Shown: one piece after another, positions 5,310 to 10,587 of the stretch
Position numbering within the stretch: position 1 is the stretch's first letter
How the letters are laid out: each line of letters opens with the position of its first letter
DNA from: an uncultured Ruminococcus sp.
GTDB taxonomy: Bacteria > Bacillota > Clostridia > Oscillospirales > Ruminococcaceae
Direction of reading: 5' to 3'
DNA length: 10,587 nucleotides
Assembly (NCBI GenBank): GCA_946531975.1
Contig: CAMNAY010000035.1
Coordinates: 1-10,587 of the forward strand
Position numbers and translations under genes: made by a program
The notes under the pieces: model-generated
Told to the model about the DNA's origin: nothing
The model's database searches: none
Seen by the model: the letters and a program-made list of their open reading frames with translations, nothing else

Positions 5310-8300
5310 CACCGCCTTCCGCAAGCATCTTGCACAGCACCGCCTTGCCCTTCTGGAACACATAGCCCAGCGGGGACGCGATCGGCGTGCGCATCGACGA
5401 ATCCGAGACTGCCGTCTTGAGCTGATACTGCTCGGTGACGCCGCCGCCCATCCAGATGCCGTCGCCTTCGCTGATCTGCGTCTTATACCATGTATTGAAC
5501 GAGTAATTGGACACTGCCTTCGCCGTATCCGCAAAGATCGCATGCATCCGGAAGACGGTCTGCATCTTTTCCATGATCAGCTGGAAGCGCTCGGAATATT
5601 TCGCCTCATCGTCCGTTCCGGCTGCATCGACTGTGCGGAACAGTTCGATGACAGATGCTGCCGAAACGAAGATCAGCATACATTTTTCAAATTCGGGAAT
5701 CGGCTGACCGTCTGCGACAGCAGCCTTGTGCGCCTTGAATCTGCGCACAGTCTCATCAAAGAGCGTCCGGATCTCTGCCTTGCAGGATTCCTGATCCTGA
5801 CAGAGCTTCAGACCGGTTCCGGCAAATGCAGCCGCATCAAGCTCCAGCTTTCCGTCCGGATCGAAGACGATCACAGAGAAGCCGGCAGCGGAGACCAGCA
5901 GCCTTGTCAGCATGCTGATGAAATCCGCATAGCTGTCATCCTGCGAAAGCACGATGTCCATTTTCTTTGCAGAGAAATCGTAATACTGCATCTTCAGCGT
6001 GGACTTGTTCACGCCGACCGGCAGCATCCACGGGGTATCCGGGCGCAGGTGCGGCTCTGCAAATGCGACATCCACGACATCCGGCAGCACGGGAATCGGT
6101 TCGGCGCAGGCGCCCTTCCAGCTGCTGCGCAGTTCGCTGCACTTCCGCCGGATTGCATCAAACACCGCCTCGCCGTCCGTAACGGCAGCCGTCTGGAATT
6201 CCAGAATCGCACCGTGCTTGACGAGACCGCGCCCGGGAATCTTTGCGGGATACAGCCCGTCGGTCTTTCCGAACACCGTCGAATAATCGGAGGGGTCATT
6301 GACCTGAAGCATCAAAAACTGCTTGAAATTCTGTGTGATCCGGTACCGGACCGAGTTCTGTGTCGTTGCAGTCAGAATGAAATAGATGCCGTACTTGACG
6401 CCCTCACGCGAAAGGAACAGAATATCATCCTCCGAATCGCCGAACAGCTCTGCGAAGGACGCATAATTGTTCACCAGAACGATGATTGCAGGCATTCCGG
6501 TGCAGTCCGGATGCGCATTCACATACTGCTGATAATCCATGCCGCAGCCGGAAAGCAGCTTCTTTCTGCTGCGGATCTCCGCATAGAGGTGCCGGATCAG
6601 ACGGAGGAGCTTCTCGCTGTCATTTCCGAGCAGGATATCACCGACCTGCGGCGCATCCCGAAATGCGCGGAGCGTCTCGTCAAAGTCCAGCAGATAGAGG
6701 TTCAGCTCCTGTGCGGAATGCTCCAGAATCAGCGAATACAGGATCATATTCAGCAGCATGGACTTTCCGGAGCCGGCAGCGCCGTAGATCAGGACATTGC
6801 CCTCCGCCGAGATCGGCAGGGTCAGGAGTCCCTGTGCCTGATGCGCCGGGTCATCGTACTCACCGATCAGCGGGTTCAGCACAAAGCGTTCCTGCGTCTT
6901 TGCATAATCCGCGGCATATTTCTTCCGCAGCGTATCAATCGTAACGACCGCGGGGATCGGATCCAGCCAGAGCGCTCTGGCGTGAACATGCTCCTCATCC
7001 GCGACCCGTCTGAGGTACTGTGTAATGGTATCGAGCTGCTTGGCAGTCTTTTTTGCATCGGAGCGCAGCCCTGTATGGCGCGGCGGCTTGGCGGAGCGCA
7101 GAACATGACCGTTCATGTCGATCACATCCACACTGTCGTCCTTTTCCAGCAGAACTTTATCCGCCGGGAAATATTCCGCACCTGCCCATGCAGACTGTCC
7201 GATCTCGAACAGCTCATTATAGCCGACCTGAAGATAAAAGCGTCCGGTATCGGAAAGCTCGGCAGCATCCGGCCGCTTGAGCATGTCCATACTGTCCTGC
7301 TTATCCTGCACCTTGAGGCAGACACGGAAGCGCGTGTTACTGAGGATCTGCTCATCGACCACGCCGGAGGGCTTCTGTGTCGCAAGAATCAGGTGTACAC
7401 CGAGGCTTCGTCCGATACGCGCCGCACTGGTCAGCTCCGTCATGAACTCACTCTGCTGTGTTTTCAGCTCCGCGAACTCATCGGCAATGATAAACAGGTG
7501 CGACAGCGGTTCGCTGACAAGCCGTTCGCGGTACAGCCGCTGATACTGATAGATATTGATATTGCTCTCACCGATCAGGCTGCTCGCCTTGGAGAGCAGG
7601 CTCTGGCGGCGCTTCAGCTCACTGTTGATCGAAACGAGCGAGCGCTTGATCGCAGAGCCGTCGAGGTTCGTGATGATGCCGGCGGTATGCGGCAGATCGA
7701 GAAACGCCTGCGCCATGCCGCCGCCCTTGTAGTCAATCAGAATGAAGGAGACTTCCTCCGGATGAAAATTGACTGCAAGAGAAAGGATATATGTGATGAT
7801 GAATTCAGATTTACCCGAACCGGTCATACCGGCGATCAGACCGTGCGGACCGTGCGCCCGTTCGTGCAGATCCAGCACAAACTCATCGCCGAAGGCATTG
7901 ACGCCGACCGGTGTCGCGAGGCTCTTGATCGGATTGTTTTCCTTCCAGCGCAGCAGCGCATTCAGATGCTCGACCTTGCCGACATTCATCAGCTGAAGGA
8001 AGGTAATCATCTTCGGGAGCTGTGCAGCGGCATCGCTGCTGTCCAGTTCGGTATTGGCAAGCTGTCTGCTCAGAACCGCTGGATCATAATGCAGTTCCAG
8101 ATCCGGTCTGAATTCGACAAAAGCGCCGGATGTATCATTTTTATCATAAAGCTTTCCGAACGGCGCGCCGTTCTCGGACCAAAGCTCAATGACCTTTGCG
8201 CACTCCTTCGGGAGCAGATTGAACTCGCCGAACACCGCGGCGACGGTCATGTGCAGATCCTTCTTGCTGGAAAGCAGATTCCGGATGCACGGGACACGCT

Positions 8301-9984
8301 GAAACAGCGTTTTGCTGAGTGCAAAGATCAGATAGTACGGCTGTTCATCTGCAAGGTCGGCATCGCTCAGCTCCAGACGGTAGCTGATGATCCGTTCCAG
8401 ATATTCCGACACGACCTTTGCTTCCGCTGCATCTGTCGCGACAAAGCGGAAGGTCTTTTCCTGATTCCAGACATGCGGCAGCCATTTCACAAATTCCAGC
8501 TGCTCCGCATCCTGCCGGTCATAAAGAACAATGAGCTTGACCTCGTCATAGCTGCACAATGCTGCGAGCTGAATCAGCAGACCGACCGCAAAGGAACGGA
8601 TCTGCTCCTTTTCGCCGACAATACCGATCGACTCATCCAGCAGTGACACCGCGACCGGAACATCCTGAAGCACGTTCGGAGACTCACACAGCTCCGTCAT
8701 TTTCGCTTCCAGATCATCCTTCTGTATGGAAAACCGCGGTGCATTGTAGTTCAGCTTGCCGTACATCGGAATGGTGCCGGTGCCGATGCGCAGTTCCAGA
8801 AAATCATTCTGCCCGATGCTGCGGTTCCAGAGGCTGTTGCTGCGGTTGAGAATGCGCTGCTCGCACTCCTCCATACTGATCCGGTTTTCATGCAGGATCT
8901 CGCACTGGAGCTCACATTTTTCCTTGATATCGGTTCTGCGCTCCTCCAGATAGGCATTGTAGCTGGAACGGCGCAGTTTTTCCTTTTCCGCCTTGACCTT
9001 GCTCTGATACTTTCTGGTCAGTGTCGGCCAGAGCAGCGTTCCGAGGCACATACTGCCGGACATCGCGATCGAAGGAATCGCCGACCGGACATTTCCCGTC
9101 GAGAGCGCATTGATGACAGCAAAAATGCCGGTTGTCATCGACGCCATTGCCATGGTCATTGCCGGACCGATCGTCAGGATCACCGGCATTTCTTCGCCCT
9201 TGCCGTTGGAGGGCGGTGATTCGATCTGGATTTCTGCGGGTGTGATGTCGCGCTTGAAGCGCGGAGAACGGTCAAAATACTGTGTTTCTGTTTCCGGAAG
9301 TTCCTCGTCCGATTCTTCCTCCGTATACGTTTCCGGAATCAGCGGCTTCAGCGCATCCGCATGCAGCACCGCCCGTCCTTCCGGATTATTGAGTGCCAGA
9401 AATCCGTTTCCGACAATCATTTTCAAGCCCATGACAAAGATGAGGTCGCCGTATTTCAATTCTGCATTGGTCTGACGAATGCCGTTGACAAAGGTTCCGT
9501 TCAGGCTTTTCTCATCGGTCATGATCCATCTGCCGCCCTGAAAGCGCAGCACCAGATGCTCTGTTGAGACATAGTGGTTCTGATAGGTCAGCGTGCGCGG
9601 AATCCTTCCGCTTCCGACGGTGATCTCGAAAGGATCCGGCACCTGCACCAGCCGGTAGCGCATGCGGTCCTCAGTCTCCTGCTCCACAAAGGCGTAGATT
9701 CTGCTGCCCGCAGGATCGGGCTTGCCCTTGCAGCGCTTAAAGATCAGCAGTTCATTTTCGCCGCTCAGAACAGCGGCTCCGGACGGGTCCGATCCGGCAG
9801 CATGGCTCTCTCCGCCCCTGACCAGTTCATAATCTGCCGGAGCCTTGAGCTGCCATTCATCGCCGACCGCCTCAACGCAGGTGAATTTTTTTCCTGCCGC
9901 ATCGGTAAACCAGTACTGACCGGAAACCTTCTGCGGCAGCGTAATCGTACTCATATAGTCGTTGCAGATAAAATTAATAATCAT
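5293..9984 (-). CDS. essC: EssC/YukB-type T7SS motor ATPase (FHA, membrane, FtsK/SpoIIIE domains)
   Basis: 1563 aa, slightly longer than S. aureus EssC. Residues about 1-110 look like a degenerate first FHA domain. Residues 121-194 are a canonical FHA domain with GSGR (124-127), S140/H143 and NGTFVNG (162-168), so phospho-threonine binding is plausible. Two hydrophobic segments (about 267-293 and 301-321) anchor it in the membrane. ATPase domain 1 has Walker A GMTGSGKSE (719-727, K725), DYKGGG (751-756) and Walker B FIIADEF (831-837), and looks active. Domain 2 has Walker A GAAGSGKS (1068-1075), but its Walker B reads IIVLVNNY with Asn1172 at the usual Asp. Domain 3 (about 1320-1563) lacks a recognisable P-loop. 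The protein recognises YxxxD/E substrates and drives export across the membrane. The ATG at 9984 has GGAGAG 7 nt upstream. It is first in the operon, behind the promoter at 10170-10198. Confidence 0.97.
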   Translation of the reverse strand: MIINFICNDYMSTITLPQKVSGQYWFTDAAGKKFTCVEAVGDEWQLKAPADYELVRGGESHAAGSDPSGAAVLSGENELLIFKRCKGKPDPAGSRIYAFVEQETEDRMRYRLVQVPDPFEITVGSGRIPRTLTYQNHYVSTEHLVLRFQGGRWIMTDEKSLNGTFVNGIRQTNAELKYGDLIFVMGLKMIVGNGFLALNNPEGRAVLHADALKPLIPETYTEEESDEELPETETQYFDRSPRFKRDITPAEIQIESPPSNGKGEEMPVILTIGPAMTMAMASMTTGIFAVINALSTGNVRSAIPSIAMSGSMCLGTLLWPTLTRKYQSKVKAEKEKLRRSSYNAYLEERRTDIKEKCELQCEILHENRISMEECEQRILNRSNSLWNRSIGQNDFLELRIGTGTIPMYGKLNYNAPRFSIQKDDLEAKMTELCESPNVLQDVPVAVSLLDESIGIVGEKEQIRSFAVGLLIQLAALCSYDEVKLIVLYDRQDAEQLEFVKWLPHVWNQEKTFRFVATDAAEAKVVSEYLERIISYRLELSDADLADEQPYYLIFALSKTLFQRVPCIRNLLSSKKDLHMTVAAVFGEFNLLPKECAKVIELWSENGAPFGKLYDKNDTSGAFVEFRPDLELHYDPAVLSRQLANTELDSSDAAAQLPKMITFLQLMNVGKVEHLNALLRWKENNPIKSLATPVGVNAFGDEFVLDLHERAHGPHGLIAGMTGSGKSEFIITYILSLAVNFHPEEVSFILIDYKGGGMAQAFLDLPHTAGIITNLDGSAIKRSLVSINSELKRRQSLLSKASSLIGESNINIYQYQRLYRERLVSEPLSHLFIIADEFAELKTQQSEFMTELTSAARIGRSLGVHLILATQKPSGVVDEQILSNTRFRVCLKVQDKQDSMDMLKRPDAAELSDTGRFYLQVGYNELFEIGQSAWAGAEYFPADKVLLEKDDSVDVIDMNGHVLRSAKPPRHTGLRSDAKKTAKQLDTITQYLRRVADEEHVHARALWLDPIPAVVTIDTLRKKYAADYAKTQERFVLNPLIGEYDDPAHQAQGLLTLPISAEGNVLIYGAAGSGKSMLLNMILYSLILEHSAQELNLYLLDFDETLRAFRDAPQVGDILLGNDSEKLLRLIRHLYAEIRSRKKLLSGCGMDYQQYVNAHPDCTGMPAIIVLVNNYASFAELFGDSEDDILFLSREGVKYGIYFILTATTQNSVRYRITQNFKQFLMLQVNDPSDYSTVFGKTDGLYPAKIPGRGLVKHGAILEFQTAAVTDGEAVFDAIRRKCSELRSSWKGACAEPIPVLPDVVDVAFAEPHLRPDTPWMLPVGVNKSTLKMQYYDFSAKKMDIVLSQDDSYADFISMLTRLLVSAAGFSVIVFDPDGKLELDAAAFAGTGLKLCQDQESCKAEIRTLFDETVRRFKAHKAAVADGQPIPEFEKCMLIFVSAASVIELFRTVDAAGTDDEAKYSERFQLIMEKMQTVFRMHAIFADTAKAVSNYSFNTWYKTQISEGDGIWMGGGVTEQYQLKTAVSDSSMRTPIASPLGYVFQKGKAVLCKMLAEGGDESDG

Positions 9985-10162
9985 CAGGATACTCTCCGAA
10001 ATCTGCTGCGGGGTTCACTTTGCCGTGCGCAGCATATCAGTTATGTTCTGCAAAAATTCAGGTTAAAAAAATACAGGTTCTGTGATGTCAAAGAATCGGT
10101 CCGACGAAATACCCGCTGAACAGGTCGGATTTCGTCGTGAGATTATACATTCTGCAAATAAT
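9985..10162 (-). promoter_or_regulatory. essC 5' leader with inverted repeat
   Basis: About 180 nt separate the inferred transcription start from the essC ATG. No convincing ORF is present. A perfect 9-bp inverted repeat, CGACGAAAT (10102-10110) and ATTTCGTCG (10129-10137), encloses an 18-nt spacer. An alternative, mutually exclusive pairing of TCCGAC (10100-10105) with GTCGGA (10124-10129) is possible. A U-rich run (10065-10071) follows in the transcript but is not attached to the stem. The SD GGAGAG lies at 9992-9997. The dyad could be an operator or an RNA switch; sequence alone does not decide. Confidence 0.6.
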
Positions 10163-10168
10163 TGTCTA
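10142..10168 (-). promoter_or_regulatory. Possible second, overlapping promoter
   Basis: A perfect -10 TATAAT (10142-10147) sits downstream of the main promoter on the minus strand. A TAGACA (10163-10168) lies 15 nt upstream of it as a candidate -35; that spacing is short. If used, its start would fall at about 10135, inside the dyad at 10102-10137, which would make that dyad a natural operator. Weaker case than the main promoter. Confidence 0.35.
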
Positions 10169-10169
10169 T

Positions 10170-10198
10170 ATTTTACCATATATATCATAGATTGTCAA
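10170..10198 (-). promoter_or_regulatory. essC: Sigma-A-type promoter for the T7SS operon
   Basis: On the minus strand a perfect -35 TTGACA (10193-10198) is separated by 17 nt from a -10 TAAAAT (10170-10175), which is 5 of 6 to consensus. It lies in an AT-rich island within GC-rich DNA, between the upstream terminator and essC. The expected transcription start is about 10163. It probably drives at least essC, esaB and the WXG100 pair. Confidence 0.88.
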
Positions 10199-10286
10199 GC
10201 ATCAAGCCGGAGAATTCTGCCCGATCCTGTTCCTGCCCGCCGCCCCTGTGAATCTGCTTTTGCAGGAAAACGCCTCTCTGAACAGC

Positions 10287-10331
10287 AAAAAACCCCGCAT
10301 CACTGGTTTTCAGTGGTGCGGGGCTGTTTTT
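10287..10331 (-). terminator. Strong, probably bidirectional intrinsic terminator
   Basis: CCCCGCATCACTG (10293-10305) pairs over 13 bp (one G-U) with CAGTGGTGCGGGG (10311-10323), with a 5-nt loop GTTTT. On the minus strand a run of six U follows (10287-10292); on the plus strand CTGTTTTT follows. It begins just after the stop at 10330-10332 of the right-edge gene and insulates the essC operon from it. Confidence 0.93.
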
Positions 10332-10587
10332 AACTTGCATTCAGTCTACTAAGGTCGCTGATTTTTAGAGGATGCGTTGAAAACCAAACTTCTGCGGGCG
10401 TATGATCAGTAACTTTCACTGCCCAATCGCCGCCGGGATATGGGGCATTTCCCTGTGAAACGAGAATGTTTCCAGTATGATGATACAGGATTACCTGATG
10501 TGGAGCGGCACCAACCGGCAGGCGCTGTGCAAGCCCTGTTATTTCGTAAAATCAATGATCGTATCCAGAAACGCAGTGGGCTGATCG
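10330..10587 (-). pseudogene. 3' end of an unrecognised gene, apparently frameshifted
   Basis: Two minus-strand frames abut here. From the edge, one frame reads DQPTAFLDTIIDF, then TK and a TAA at 10539-10541. A second frame, open from 10551 to a TAA at 10330-10332, reads FYEITGLAQRLPVG and onwards for 73 residues with protein-like composition (VILYHHTGNILVS; GGDWAVKVTDHTPAEVWF) but has no ATG near its beginning. Adding one base to the A4 run at 10548-10551 would fuse them as TIIDFYEITG. The second frame stops right at the terminator, as a real gene end would. So either a one-base deletion broke the gene, or this is a sequence error, or the gene truly ends at 10539. I do not recognise the family. 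Confidence 0.5.

Noticed and set aside
5542..8646. Long plus-strand ORF opposite essC as a gene
   Set aside because: It is in register antisense to a clear EssC, its translation is low-complexity His/Arg/Gln/Leu-rich with no domain pattern, and it is explained by avoidance of TTA, CTA and TCA codons.
10015..10035. Six-codon leader peptide MLRTAK in the essC leader
   Set aside because: There is no SD and no regulatory codon run, so it is likely chance.
10063..10091. Second TTGACA (10086-10091) as a promoter -35
   Set aside because: At 17-18 nt spacing only TTTTAA or TTTAAC is found as -10, which is poor.

Overview
The window is a type VII secretion (T7SSb, ESX/Ess-like) locus from a Gram-positive bacterium. 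It is fairly GC-rich, nearly every start has a strong AGGAGG-type ribosome binding site, and the codons TTA, CTA and TCA are largely avoided. With EssC, WXG100 proteins and a DUF6382-type protein together, this suggests a Clostridia relative, probably Ruminococcus/Oscillospiraceae. The taxon is inferred; no marker gene is present.

All convincing genes lie on the minus strand and read from right to left. At the right edge is the 3' end of an unrecognised gene, apparently carrying a -1 frameshift, closed by a strong terminator hairpin (10287-10331). Next come a near-consensus sigma-A-type promoter (10170-10198) and a leader of about 180 nt with a dyad. Then follows the secretion core: the motor ATPase EssC (5293-9984), a ubiquitin-like EsaB/YukD protein (5046-5309, overlapping the end of essC) and two WXG100 proteins (4702-5004 and 4387-4689). 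The first has a degenerate WES motif; the second has a canonical WTG motif and a YxxxE tail. They are probably secreted as a heterodimer.

A 181-bp gap with two strong hairpins (4265-4290 and 4305-4365) separates the core from a second, tightly packed block. This block holds a lipoprotein-like protein, a 549-aa alpha/beta-hydrolase with a GHSKGG elbow and a C-terminal helical domain, a 72-aa acidic helical protein, a third WXG100 protein (WDG, YxxxE tail), a 107-aa WXG100-like protein (WRA), and the 5' part of a DUF6382-like protein that runs off the left edge in a PAPAPSM tandem repeat. Gaps inside the block are 6 to 23 nt, so it looks like one operon.

The most interesting reading is that the second block is an effector cassette. 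A lipase with the targeting-type helical domain at its C-terminus ('reverse LXG') is encoded with small helical partners and a possible immunity lipoprotein. This resembles the staphylococcal TslA system but includes WXG100 partners. EssC would export both WXG100 sets. FHA domains in EssC, and probably in the cut-off DUF6382 protein, suggest phospho-threonine-dependent control. EsaA, EssA and a classical EssB are not in the window. All sizeable plus-strand open frames are antisense shadows.
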